Of a stretch of DNA of 64,000 nucleotides, positions 45,067 to 53,551 are shown piece by piece (position 1 is the first letter of the stretch; the number at the start of each line of letters is the position of its first letter). The notes below the pieces were generated by a model that was given only the letters and a program-made list of their open reading frames with translations, was not told where the DNA came from and made no database searches. This DNA comes from Bacteroidales bacterium (GTDB lineage Bacteria > Bacteroidota > Bacteroidia > Bacteroidales > F082): contig JAKIVD010000010.1 in NCBI GenBank assembly GCA_021647205.1, positions 62,001 through 126,000 on the forward strand, written 5' to 3'. A program made the position numbers and the translations under genes.

Positions 45067-45085
45067 TTGTCAAGTATTCTGACAA
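45067..45085. promoter_or_regulatory. Palindrome TTGTCA-N7-TGACAA, candidate operator for dinB
   Basis: A perfect 6-bp inverted repeat with a 7-nt spacer ends 11 nt before the dinB start. Its position suits control of the mutagenesis operon. I found no second copy at uvrA, the exonuclease or dnaE2 by eye. Confidence 0.5.
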
Positions 45086-45096
45086 AATATTTTTTT

Positions 45097-46260
45097 ATGG
45101 AAACAAAAAATCGCACTATCGTACACCTTGACCTGGATACCTTTTTTGTGTCGGTTGAACGGCTGATTAATTCCTCGCTGATTGGAAAACCTGTTATTAT
45201 TGGTGGGATGTCGGAGCGGGGCGTGGTGGCCGGCTGCAGTTACGAAGCCCGGCAGTTCGGGGTGCATTCGGCCATGCCCATGCGGATGGCGAAACAGCTT
45301 TGTGGCGATGCCGTTTTTATCCGTGGCGACGGGGAGTCCTACAGCAAGTACTCCAAACTGGTAACCGAAATTATCGCCGAGAGTGCGCCGGTTTATGAAA
45401 AAGCATCCATTGATGAACATTATCTGGACATCACCGGGATGGACCGTTTTTTCGGCAGTTTAAAATGGTCGCACGAACTGCGCGAACGCATCATCAAAAA
45501 TACGGGACTACCCATTTCCTTTGGCCTTTCCACCAACAAAACGGTTTCCAAAATTGCCACCGGCGAGGCCAAACCCAGCGGTGAATTGCACATTCCGTCC
45601 GAGAGGGTGAAGCCCTTTCTTTTCCCATTGTCCATCCGCAAAATACCGATGGTCGGAAAAAAAAGTTTTCGGCTGCTGCGTTCCATGGGTGTTTCCACCA
45701 TCCGTACACTCAGTATGATTCCGCCCGAAATGATGACACAGGTAATGGGAAAGAACGGCATCGTCATCTGGAAAAAAGCCAACGGCATCGATCCCACACC
45801 GGTGGTACAATATTCCGAGCGCAAATCCATCAGTACCGAGCGTACTTTCGAAAAGGATACAACAGACGTTGCGGCACTCAAAAAGCTACTCATTTCGATG
45901 GTGGAAAAAATTGCCTTCGAACTGCGCAAAAAGCAAAAGCTCACGGGATGCGTCACCGTAAAAATCCGCTACGCCAACTTCGACACCCACAGCCTGCAAA
46001 AGCATCTTCCCTACACTTCTTTCGACCATGTTTTGATGGAGACGGCTTTGGAATTGTTCGAGCGCCTTTATACAAGGCGGATGCTTATCCGCCTGATTGG
46101 CGTGCGTTTCAGCCATTTGGTGGGCGGCCATCAGCAACTGGATTTATTTGAAGATGCCCCCGAAATGATCAGCCTCTACCAGGCCATGGACAGCATCAGG
46201 CTGCGCTACGGCAGGAAGGCGGTGCAAAGGGCGGTTGGAGTGGTGAGTGATGAGTTGTGA
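45097..46260 (+). CDS. dinB: DNA polymerase IV (DinB-type Y-family polymerase)
   Basis: The ATG at 45097 gives 387 residues starting METKNRTIVHLDLDTFFVSVE, the correct family start. Catalytic acids are in HLDLDTFF and in KASIDEHYLDIT (the second residue pair D-E). A helix-hairpin-helix part follows (IRKIPMVGKKSFRLLRSMG) and a little-finger domain. A beta-clamp binding motif QLDLF is present near the C-terminus (GHQQLDLFEDAPEM). It makes translesion synthesis possible. It is followed at 262 nt by dnaE2 on the same strand and is divergent from an S24 repressor. Confidence 0.95.
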   Translation: METKNRTIVHLDLDTFFVSVERLINSSLIGKPVIIGGMSERGVVAGCSYEARQFGVHSAMPMRMAKQLCGDAVFIRGDGESYSKYSKLVTEIIAESAPVYEKASIDEHYLDITGMDRFFGSLKWSHELRERIIKNTGLPISFGLSTNKTVSKIATGEAKPSGELHIPSERVKPFLFPLSIRKIPMVGKKSFRLLRSMGVSTIRTLSMIPPEMMTQVMGKNGIVIWKKANGIDPTPVVQYSERKSISTERTFEKDTTDVAALKKLLISMVEKIAFELRKKQKLTGCVTVKIRYANFDTHSLQKHLPYTSFDHVLMETALELFERLYTRRMLIRLIGVRFSHLVGGHQQLDLFEDAPEMISLYQAMDSIRLRYGRKAVQRAVGVVSDEL

Positions 46261-46312
46261 ATGGTGAGTGGTGAATGGTGAAAGATGACGAAAGCGATTT
46301 ACGAACGACAAA
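46245..46312. repeat. Word repeat GTGAGTGGTGAATGGTGA
   Basis: The end of dinB and the start of the following gap contain reiterated GTGAGTGATGAGTTGTGAATGGTGAGTG words. The last codons of dinB fall inside it, so the end of the reading frame may have been shaped by the repeat. Confidence 0.6.
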
Positions 46313-46438
46313 GACCTTCCAGAGTCGGTACGACCTGGAAGAGTCTGAGGCCAATTGTAAATAATCAAACCGCTGAACACATGAATCTTACAAGACGCTT
46401 CCATCCCGATAGCTATCGGGATTGGACGCCGGAAGGTC
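46313..46438. repeat. Compound palindromic repeat between dinB and dnaE2
   Basis: The outer arms begin GACCTTCCAGAGTC and end GACGCCGGAAGGTC, and an inner CCTGGAAGAGTC is also seen, as in the copy at 5481-5572. The right half contains a perfect 16-bp palindrome CCCGATAGCTATCGGG (46405-46420). The two copies share the outer words but differ in the middle, as expected of a dispersed palindromic element. Confidence 0.7.
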
Positions 46439-46515
46439 AAACCAGCAACCTGTAACCTGTAACCTGAAACCCGCAATGTTAAACTTCAAACATTAAACTC
46501 TATACTTTAAACTTT
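46439..46515. repeat. Word repeat (AACCTGTAACCTG, TTAAACTTCAAAC)
   Basis: The last 75 nt before dnaE2 consist of reiterated AACCTGTAACCTGAAACC and TTAAACTTCAAACATTAAAC words. The second vocabulary is shared with the spacer between the tRNA-Leu genes. Confidence 0.6.
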
Positions 46516-46522
46516 ACCTCCC

Positions 46523-49462
46523 ATGTACCTCAACGCCCACTCCTACTACAGCCTGCGCTACGGCACCTTTTCTATTGATGCCCTGGTGGAGGAAGCCGCA
46601 AAGCGGAAGGTGGAAGCCCTGGCCCTGACGGACATCAACAACTCGTCGGGGATGATTGATTTTGTAAAAGCCTGCAAAGCGCAAAGCATCAAGCCCGTTG
46701 GCGGGATGGAATTCAGGGATGGGGACAAATTATTGTTTACGGGTATCGCCCTCAACAACCGGGGATTCAGGGAGCTCAACGAATACATGAGTGCCATCAA
46801 CCTGAAAGAAAAAGAATGGCAGGAAGGAACACCCGGTTTCAGTCAGGTTTATGTTGTTTATCCTTTCGGGAAGGCCATCCCTAAAAAGCTAAAAGAAAAC
46901 GAATTCATCGGGGTGAGGCCTGCCCAGGTACACAAACTTATCGCGGCAGCACAAAAGCATTTGCAAAAGATGGTGATTCAACAGCCGGTGACTTTTGCCG
47001 ATGAAAAAACTTTTTACCTGCACAAAAACCTCCGTGCCATCGACCACAATATTTTGCTAAGCCACCTGAAACCCGAAATGCACGCCTCCGCGGACGAACA
47101 CTTTTTGTCGCCGGGTACTTTCCGTGAAACCTTTATTCAATATCCCCAAATCATCGAAAACACCCAAAGGCTGATTGACCACTGTGAAATAGATTTCGAT
47201 TACGACAGCGTCAAAAACAAAAAGACGTTTACCGGCAGCCGTTACGATGACAAAATACTGCTGGAAAAACTGGCATCCGATGGCCTGAAATACCGCTACA
47301 GCAAAAAAAACAAACAGGCCGCTCAACGGGTAAGAAACGAACTGGCCGTCATCGACAAACTGGGGTTTTCTGCCTATTTTCTCATTACCTGGGACATCAT
47401 CCGTTACAGCATGTCGCGTGGGTTTTACCATGTGGGCAGGGGCAGCGGTGCCAACAGCGTGGTGGCTTACTGCCTGAAAATTACCGATGTGGACCCCATC
47501 GAACTGGACTTGTATTTCGAGCGTTTCATCAACCCCAAACGCAGTTCGCCCCCCGATTTCGACATCGACTATTCGTGGAAAGACCGAGAGGATGTGCAGG
47601 ATTACATCTTTAAAAGGTACGGCAAAAAACATACCGCCCTGCTGGGGACTTCCGTTACTTTCAAGGGTAAATCCATTTACCGCGAATTGGGCAAAGTGCA
47701 CGGGCTGCCCAAGAGTGAGATTGACCCCCTCACCCGCAACCCGATGGTGGAAAAAGACAAAAATCCCATCACCCGCCACATCCATTCCATCGCCACGCTG
47801 ATGACGGATTTTCCCAACCAGCGCAGCATCCATGCCGGGGGCATCCTCATTTCCGAAGAGCCCATCAGCTGCTACACCGCCCTCGACCTGCCGCCCAAAG
47901 GCTTCCCCACCACCCAGTGGGATATGTATGTGGCCGAGGCCATCGGTTTCGAAAAACTGGATATTTTAAGTCAGCGGGGCATCGGGCACATCAATGATGC
48001 AGCCGAACTCATCCGTACCAACCGCGGCATCAATATCGATGTGCACCAGGTGGAAAAATTTAAGAACGACCCCAAAGTCAAAGCCCAATTGAAACGAGCC
48101 GAAACCAACGGTTGTTTTTATATTGAGAGTCCGGCCACGCGCGGGCTGCTCAAAAAACTCAAATGCGACAACTACCTCACCCTGGTCGCTGCCAGTTCCA
48201 TCATCCGTCCGGGGGTGGCCAAGTCGGGCATGATGCGCGAATACATTTACCGTTTCCACAACCCGGACAAATTCGAATACATCCATCCCGTGATGAAGGA
48301 ACAATTGCAGGAAACTTACGGCGTGATGGTTTACCAGGAAGATGTATTAAAAGTGTGCCACCATTTTGCCGGTCTCGACCTTTCGGACGCGGATGTGCTG
48401 CGCCGGGCGATGAGCGGGAAGTACCGCGGGAAGCAGGAGTTTCAACGCATCGTTGACCGCTTTTTTAGCAACTGCCGGGCAAGGGGATATCCTGAGAAAA
48501 TCACCAAAGAAGTGTGGCGACAGATCGAAAGTTTCGCCGGTTATTCTTTTTCTAAAGCCCACTCAGCTTCTTATGCCGTGGAAAGTTTCCAGAGCCTTTA
48601 TCTCAAAGCCTATTTCCCTTTGGAATTCCAGGTAGCCGTCATCAATAATTTCGGTGGATTTTACCACAGTTGGGTGTATTTTAACGAAGCCCGGCGGCAG
48701 GGCGGAAAACTCCACCTGCCCTGCGTCAACCGCAGCGATTACAAAACCGGCATCCGAGGCAGCGATATTTACACCGGCTTTATCCATGTGGCCAATCTGG
48801 AAAGTAAGCTGGCAAAAAGGATAGTAAACGAGCGCCTCGCCAACGGCCCGTACAAAAGCCTGGAAGACTTTATCAGGAGGGTAAATCCCGGCATCGAACA
48901 ACTGATACTTTTAAGCCGTTTGAATGCTTTCCGCTTTACCGGCAAACCCAAATCGCAGTTGTTGTGGGAAGCGCACCTGCTGTTGAAGGCCGGCAAGAAC
49001 CTGCCCAAAACACCCCGCCTGTTCGAGAGCAAAAGCCGACAATTCAAGCTACCCCACCTGGAACACAATCCATTGGAAGATGCCTACGACGAAATTGAAC
49101 TGCTGGGCTTTCCCCAAAGTATGACGTATTTTGAGATGCTGCAAACATCGTTCAGGGGCGAAATCATCGCTGCCGAGATGAACCGGATGATCGGAAAACG
49201 GGTACGGATGCTCGGCTTGCTGGTCACCCTGAAATATGTAAAGACCGTCAGAAAAGAACTGATGCATTTTGGCACTTTCCTCGACCACAAAGGCGAAATG
49301 TTCGACACTACCCATTTCCCCCCTTCGCTCAGAAAATATCCTTTTCGTGGCCACGGCATTTATCTCATTCTCGGCAAAATAGTAGAAGAATTTGGCTACG
49401 CCAGCATCGAGGTGGAAAAGATGGCGAAGCTGCCGTTTCAGGTTGACCCGAGGGAGGGGTGA
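46523..49462 (+). CDS. dnaE2: DnaE-type DNA polymerase III alpha subunit, short, DnaE2/ImuC-like
   Basis: The 979-residue protein is shorter than a replicative DnaE of about 1150 residues. It has a PHP domain with a degenerate first motif (YLNAHSYYSLRYG; replicative DnaE has HLHxHSxYSLLDG), the polymerase core with the acidic PPDFDIDYSW (Asp347 and Asp349 likely catalytic), VGRGSGANSVVAYCL and FPNQRSIHAGGILIS, and a helix-hairpin-helix/OB part. The length and its pairing with dinB next to an S24 repressor fit the error-prone, damage-inducible DnaE2/ImuC group, not the replicative polymerase. A clamp-binding motif was not recognised. This is probably the extender partner in translesion synthesis. 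Confidence 0.9.
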   Translation: MYLNAHSYYSLRYGTFSIDALVEEAAKRKVEALALTDINNSSGMIDFVKACKAQSIKPVGGMEFRDGDKLLFTGIALNNRGFRELNEYMSAINLKEKEWQEGTPGFSQVYVVYPFGKAIPKKLKENEFIGVRPAQVHKLIAAAQKHLQKMVIQQPVTFADEKTFYLHKNLRAIDHNILLSHLKPEMHASADEHFLSPGTFRETFIQYPQIIENTQRLIDHCEIDFDYDSVKNKKTFTGSRYDDKILLEKLASDGLKYRYSKKNKQAAQRVRNELAVIDKLGFSAYFLITWDIIRYSMSRGFYHVGRGSGANSVVAYCLKITDVDPIELDLYFERFINPKRSSPPDFDIDYSWKDREDVQDYIFKRYGKKHTALLGTSVTFKGKSIYRELGKVHGLPKSEIDPLTRNPMVEKDKNPITRHIHSIATLMTDFPNQRSIHAGGILISEEPISCYTALDLPPKGFPTTQWDMYVAEAIGFEKLDILSQRGIGHINDAAELIRTNRGINIDVHQVEKFKNDPKVKAQLKRAETNGCFYIESPATRGLLKKLKCDNYLTLVAASSIIRPGVAKSGMMREYIYRFHNPDKFEYIHPVMKEQLQETYGVMVYQEDVLKVCHHFAGLDLSDADVLRRAMSGKYRGKQEFQRIVDRFFSNCRARGYPEKITKEVWRQIESFAGYSFSKAHSASYAVESFQSLYLKAYFPLEFQVAVINNFGGFYHSWVYFNEARRQGGKLHLPCVNRSDYKTGIRGSDIYTGFIHVANLESKLAKRIVNERLANGPYKSLEDFIRRVNPGIEQLILLSRLNAFRFTGKPKSQLLWEAHLLLKAGKNLPKTPRLFESKSRQFKLPHLEHNPLEDAYDEIELLGFPQSMTYFEMLQTSFRGEIIAAEMNRMIGKRVRMLGLLVTLKYVKTVRKELMHFGTFLDHKGEMFDTTHFPPSLRKYPFRGHGIYLILGKIVEEFGYASIEVEKMAKLPFQVDPREG

Positions 49463-49489
49463 AGAAAAGAAGGGCTTTCAAAAAAAAAA

Positions 49490-50338
49490 TCAAAAAGCCA
49501 ATCCATCCATTAAACCTATCCGAATAAGTGCAAGCACTAAAACAGCAATCAGAATTGGAAAGTAGGATATCCTGCAATTCCTGACCCTGACCTGGTCTTT
49601 CGTTGAATCGTGGCTTTTAAATGTAATTGATTCATGGCTTCCAAAGCGGAAGAATAAACCGGCAAGAAAAAATACGACTGTAAACAAGACATATAAATCC
49701 ATAAAATTATACCGTGCAAGTTCCGGCAGTTTAAGTAAAATAATAACCAGCAGGCCAATAATCAGGGGGAAAAGTATTTGGTGGAGAAAAAAGCTTCCGG
49801 TATCGCTGGACAACAATTTTGGGAAATATAAATTTGCAGAAACCCTCACGTGCTTCTGTGCCTTGATTCCAAGAACAACCAAAAAGGCAACTGATGACAT
49901 GGCAAAAATCAACCGGAGAAAGAAAGGTATCCGGTAGGCCCTGATGGCCGCACCAATCCCAAAATTGAAGAATGACCCAATAATAATGTTTCCGAGGAAC
50001 CAGATTATTGCAATCAAATAAACCCACAAGTAAAGGATTTTGATTCCTTTCGAGTATTTACGCTGTTTACTGTACAGCCGTTCAAAAATCATGGCCACAA
50101 CCAGAGTGAAGGCATTCCCGACAAAGAAAACCATGATGGTCTCGTTCCTGGTCCATTCTTTGCCCGTATGGGTAAAACCATAATAAAAAAGTTCGACATC
50201 AAAACCCAGTGACTTTGCCAGGATCATCGAAAAAATATTAAACGAAAAAACGACAAGATAGTAGGCAATGAGAAGATAAGCTACTGAATTAACAACGATG
50301 CAGGTATTAAAATTCTTTGTGTTTAAACTATCAGCCAT
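49490..50338 (-). CDS. Multi-pass membrane protein of unknown function
   Basis: The ATG at 50338 is preferred over a TTG at 50362. The chain of about 282 residues contains roughly seven hydrophobic segments (SVAYLLIAYYLVVFSFNIF, IMVFFVGNAFTLVVAMIF, ILYLWVYLIAIIWFLGNIIIG, LIFAMSSVAFLVVLGI, ILFPLIIGLLVIILL, LYVLFTVVFFLAGLFF, FPILIAVLVLALIRIG). No conserved motif or family is recognised. It is convergent with dnaE2 and divergent from the dehydrogenase gene. Confidence 0.7.
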   Translation of the reverse strand: MADSLNTKNFNTCIVVNSVAYLLIAYYLVVFSFNIFSMILAKSLGFDVELFYYGFTHTGKEWTRNETIMVFFVGNAFTLVVAMIFERLYSKQRKYSKGIKILYLWVYLIAIIWFLGNIIIGSFFNFGIGAAIRAYRIPFFLRLIFAMSSVAFLVVLGIKAQKHVRVSANLYFPKLLSSDTGSFFLHQILFPLIIGLLVIILLKLPELARYNFMDLYVLFTVVFFLAGLFFRFGSHESITFKSHDSTKDQVRVRNCRISYFPILIAVLVLALIRIGLMDGLAF

Positions 50339-50483
50339 CTTTTTAAGAATTAGTTCAAACAAAACTAATCAAAAAAGCACAAGAAAAGTCGGAAAATCTT
50401 TTTCTTTTCTGTTTTGCTGTATGAAGAAAGCTCTTTCGTAAATTTGTCTTTTTTTTAAAATTGAACTGACAAAGATTAACATT

Positions 50484-51680
50484 ATGGCAAAAAGAACAAT
50501 CGTAGCAATGCCCGGCGATGGTATCGGAAAACCGGTGCTGGACGAAACCATACGCGTGCTGGAAGCGGCAGGATTTGAAGCGGATTATGTAGAAGGCGAT
50601 ATCGGGTGGGAATTCTGGAAAACAGAAGGAAACCCCCTGCCCGACCGCACCATCGACCTGATTGCAAAACATAAAATCGCCCTCTTTGGCGCTATCACTT
50701 CCAAGCCCAAAGATGCGGCTTTTGAGGAACTGGCCCCCGAATTACAGGCCAAAGGACTGGTCTATTCCTCTCCCATCGTGGGCCTGCGCCAGCATTTCGG
50801 ACTGGATATTTGTATGCGTCCCTGCCACACCTACAAAGGCAATCCGCTGAACTTCATCCGCCGCGCACAAGGCGATGATTTCGACGAACCGGCAGTGGAT
50901 GTCGTTATTTTCCGCCAAAATACGGAAGGCCTCTACGGTGGTGTTGAATGGAGCGACCCGCCCGAGCAGGTTTACGATGCCCTGATGACCCACCCCAAAT
51001 TTGTGAAGAATTTTGGGAAAACCCCCAAGGAAGAGATTTCTGTTTCTACACGTATCTTTACGAAAAAAGGTACCGAGCGCATCCTCAGGGCTGCCTTTGA
51101 ACATGCCAAAAAATACAATTACAAATCGGTTACCGTTTGCGAAAAACCCAATGTCATCCGCGAAACTTCGGGCATGATGTTTAAAATGGCGCAGGAAATG
51201 CAGGCTGCTGACTACCCGAACATACAGTTGTGGAACACCAACATCGATGCCCAGATGATGTGGCTGACAAAAAACCCGGAAGATTACGGAGTAATTGTGG
51301 CCGGAAACATGTTTGGCGATATTGTTTCGGATGGTTTTGCCGGCCTGATCGGTGGTTTGGGATTTGCCTGTTCGGCACAATTCAACCCCGATACCGGAAT
51401 AGGTGTTTTTGAACCCACCCACGGCTCGGCCCCAAAATATGCCGATTACGAAACTTCCATCGTCAATCCCATTGCCATGATTGAATCGGCCTGCATGATG
51501 TTGGACTTCATCAACGAAAACGACATTGCTGCCAGAATCAGGAAAGCAGTAGCCGATGTGATTTCAGAAGGCAAAGTACGCAGCTACGACATGATGAAAA
51601 TGCGGGGCAAAGCCGATGTAGTTAAAAATGGGGCAGCCTCCACAACGGAAATGGCTGATGCTGTTATCGGAAAATTATAA
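50484..51680 (+). CDS. Isocitrate/isopropylmalate-type dehydrogenase
   Basis: The 398-residue protein is a metal-dependent decarboxylating dehydrogenase: AMPGDGIGKPVLDETI at the start, then the substrate-binding LDICMRPCHT and FRQNTEGLYGGVEW segments, and the NAD(P)-binding NMFGDIVSDGFAGLIGGLG and FEPTHGSAPKYA, with acidic metal ligands in the GDIVSD block. It oxidises a beta-hydroxy acid such as isocitrate, isopropylmalate or homoisocitrate. The sequence does not settle which. No leucine or glutamate biosynthesis genes are adjacent, and the neighbours (HD protein, YchF) are unrelated. Confidence 0.9.
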   Translation: MAKRTIVAMPGDGIGKPVLDETIRVLEAAGFEADYVEGDIGWEFWKTEGNPLPDRTIDLIAKHKIALFGAITSKPKDAAFEELAPELQAKGLVYSSPIVGLRQHFGLDICMRPCHTYKGNPLNFIRRAQGDDFDEPAVDVVIFRQNTEGLYGGVEWSDPPEQVYDALMTHPKFVKNFGKTPKEEISVSTRIFTKKGTERILRAAFEHAKKYNYKSVTVCEKPNVIRETSGMMFKMAQEMQAADYPNIQLWNTNIDAQMMWLTKNPEDYGVIVAGNMFGDIVSDGFAGLIGGLGFACSAQFNPDTGIGVFEPTHGSAPKYADYETSIVNPIAMIESACMMLDFINENDIAARIRKAVADVISEGKVRSYDMMKMRGKADVVKNGAASTTEMADAVIGKL

Positions 51681-51689
51681 ATATTGCTC

Positions 51690-51745
51690 GCAAAGCTTTA
51701 TTCTATGCTTAAACTTTGCGCCTCTGCGCCTTTGCGAGATAAATA
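51690..51745. repeat. Word repeat (TTTGCGCCTCTGCGCCTTTGCGAG)
   Basis: The short gap between the dehydrogenase and HD-protein genes contains reiterated GCGCCTCTGCGCCTTTGCG words. It has no hairpin with a T-run and is not a clear terminator. Confidence 0.5.
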
Positions 51746-51752
51746 AAAAACC

Positions 51753-52304
51753 ATGAACAAAGAAGTACTGGCCTTGTGGCCCGAAATAAACTGGATAAAA
51801 AACACAGACCTGCGCGGGCAAACCGCCAAATGCTGGGAACTTGCCCTGGAACGCAGCGTATTAACCCCTGACGACCTCAACAGAATCCCCTTCACCCTGC
51901 TGGTCGGCCCCGATTTAAAAGTCACTTTTATGGACCACAAACGCTCGGTGGTTCACATTGTGCGGGATGCCGGAAACACCGTCAACAGCATGTACCACGG
52001 TGAATTGCCTGTAGATATGGATGTGCTGATAGCCGGTGCCATTCTTGCCGATGTGGGCAAATTGCTGGAATACGAACTGGACGAGAACGGAACGGCGGCG
52101 CAGGGTAATTACGGCAAGTATTTGCGCCACCCGTTTTCCGGTGTCAGCCTGGCTGAAGAGGCCGGTGTACCTGCAGAAGTCTGTCACATTATTGCCACCC
52201 ATGCCGGCGAAGGCAATATGGTCAAACGCACAACCGAAGCCTATTTGGTGCACCACGCCGATTTTATGACCTTTCTTCCTTTTAAGGAAAGACTCAAAAT
52301 TTAA
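51753..52304 (+). CDS. HD-domain protein with altered HD doublet
   Basis: The 183-residue cytoplasmic protein has the overall helical pattern of an HD phosphohydrolase. His68 in VVHIVRDAG fits the first motif; the HD doublet is Ala99-Asp100 in AILADVGKLLEY, so the His is replaced by Ala; His150 in IATHAGEG and Asp170 in VHHADF fit the later metal ligands. Loss of one His may reduce or alter metal-dependent phosphohydrolase activity, or the motif alignment may be offset. Possible substrates are unknown. It is just before ychF, separated by a word repeat. Confidence 0.75.
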   Translation: MNKEVLALWPEINWIKNTDLRGQTAKCWELALERSVLTPDDLNRIPFTLLVGPDLKVTFMDHKRSVVHIVRDAGNTVNSMYHGELPVDMDVLIAGAILADVGKLLEYELDENGTAAQGNYGKYLRHPFSGVSLAEEAGVPAEVCHIIATHAGEGNMVKRTTEAYLVHHADFMTFLPFKERLKI

Positions 52305-52306
52305 CA

Positions 52307-52363
52307 ATCAAACCATCCAACAATATAACCGTCCAACCATCCAACAATTTAACCATCAATAAC
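52307..52363. repeat. Word repeat (CAACAATATAACC, CCATCCAACAAT)
   Basis: The 57-nt gap before ychF repeats the words AACCATCCAACAATATAACCGTCCAACC. It resembles the other simple repeats in this window and has no reading frame. Confidence 0.6.
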
Positions 52364-52364
52364 C

Positions 52365-53462
52365 ATGGCCCTCAACTGCGGAATCATCGGACTGACCAAT
52401 ACCGGAAAAACCACCATTTTCAATTGCATGTCGAATACCAAAGCGGAAATTTCGAATTATGCTTTCAGTGCAACCAAGTCCAACAAAGGAATTGTCAATG
52501 TTCCCGACCCCCGTTTGTATGTGATTGACGATTTAATCAAATCCGAAAAAGTCATCCCGGCCACGGTGGAGATTGTGGATGTGCCCGGGCTGGCCAAAGG
52601 ATCGAGCGAAGGCGAAGGGGTTGGAAATAAATTCCTGGCCGACCTCCAGCAAACCGATGCCCTGATTCATGTTTTGCGCTGTTTTGATGACGAAAACCTT
52701 TCCCACATCGAAGGAACCATTGACCCTGTCAGGGATTTGGAAATCGTGGATTTTGAATTGCAGGTACGCGATTTGGACCTCATTACCCGAAAGATTCAAC
52801 GACTTGAAAAACTGGTCAGGGCCAGCGGTGATGCCAAAACCAAGAAAGAAATCCAAACGCTGGAAGTTTATAAAACCCATCTTGAAAACTTTGGCAATGC
52901 CCGCACGGCACCCGTTGGAGAGGATGAATCTGAAATCATTCGCGACATTCAGTTGCTCACTGCCAAACCCGTGATTTACGTTTGTAATGTGGACGATGCA
53001 TCGGCCACTACCGGCAATGCTTATGTGGAAGCCGTTCAAAAGTATTTATCGGAAAACAACGAAGCTGCTTTAATTATTGCCGGTGAACTGGAAGCCGAAA
53101 TTGCCGAACTGGACAAAGGAGACCAGGCCGATTTTCTGGCGGATGCCGGACTTGATGAACCCGGTGTAAACAAACTGGTCAGGGGTGCGTACGATATTTT
53201 AAACCTGCAATCCTTTTTTACGGCCGGTCCCAAAGAGGTCAGGGCGTGGACCATTAAAAAAGGGATGAAAGCACCGCAGGCATCCGGGGTAATCCACAGT
53301 GATCTGGAGCGCGGTTTTATCCGGGCAGAGGTGATGAAATATGAAGACTTCATTACTTTGGGCTCCGAACAAGCGGTAAAAGATGCCGGCAAATTCCATG
53401 TGGAGGGCAAGAATTATATTGTGGAAGATGCCGATATTATGCACATCCGCTTTAACGTTTGA
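52365..53462 (+). CDS. ychF: YchF (OBG-family) ATPase
   Basis: The 365-residue protein is a full-length YchF. The P-loop is GLTNTGKTTIFN; G2-G3 appear as VDVPGLAKGSSEGEGVGNKFL, typical of the family. The G4 position reads YVCNVDDA rather than NKxD, which agrees with ATP preference. A TGS-like C-terminal part contains FFTAGPKEVRAWTIKKGMKAPQASGVIHSDLERGFIRAEV. It binds the ribosome and affects translation and stress responses. Confidence 0.97.
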   Translation: MALNCGIIGLTNTGKTTIFNCMSNTKAEISNYAFSATKSNKGIVNVPDPRLYVIDDLIKSEKVIPATVEIVDVPGLAKGSSEGEGVGNKFLADLQQTDALIHVLRCFDDENLSHIEGTIDPVRDLEIVDFELQVRDLDLITRKIQRLEKLVRASGDAKTKKEIQTLEVYKTHLENFGNARTAPVGEDESEIIRDIQLLTAKPVIYVCNVDDASATTGNAYVEAVQKYLSENNEAALIIAGELEAEIAELDKGDQADFLADAGLDEPGVNKLVRGAYDILNLQSFFTAGPKEVRAWTIKKGMKAPQASGVIHSDLERGFIRAEVMKYEDFITLGSEQAVKDAGKFHVEGKNYIVEDADIMHIRFNV

Positions 53463-53551
53463 CAGGTCGACCTGATTTTCAAAAACGACCAACACCAATC
53501 ACTTTGACAATCCGGGTTTCCCGACTCATCGGGGAGCCAAAAGAAGATGGT

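Noticed and set aside
46523-49462. Replicative DnaE
   Set aside because: Too short, with a degenerate PHP motif and placed beside dinB and an S24 repressor; still possible if the genome has no other DnaE.
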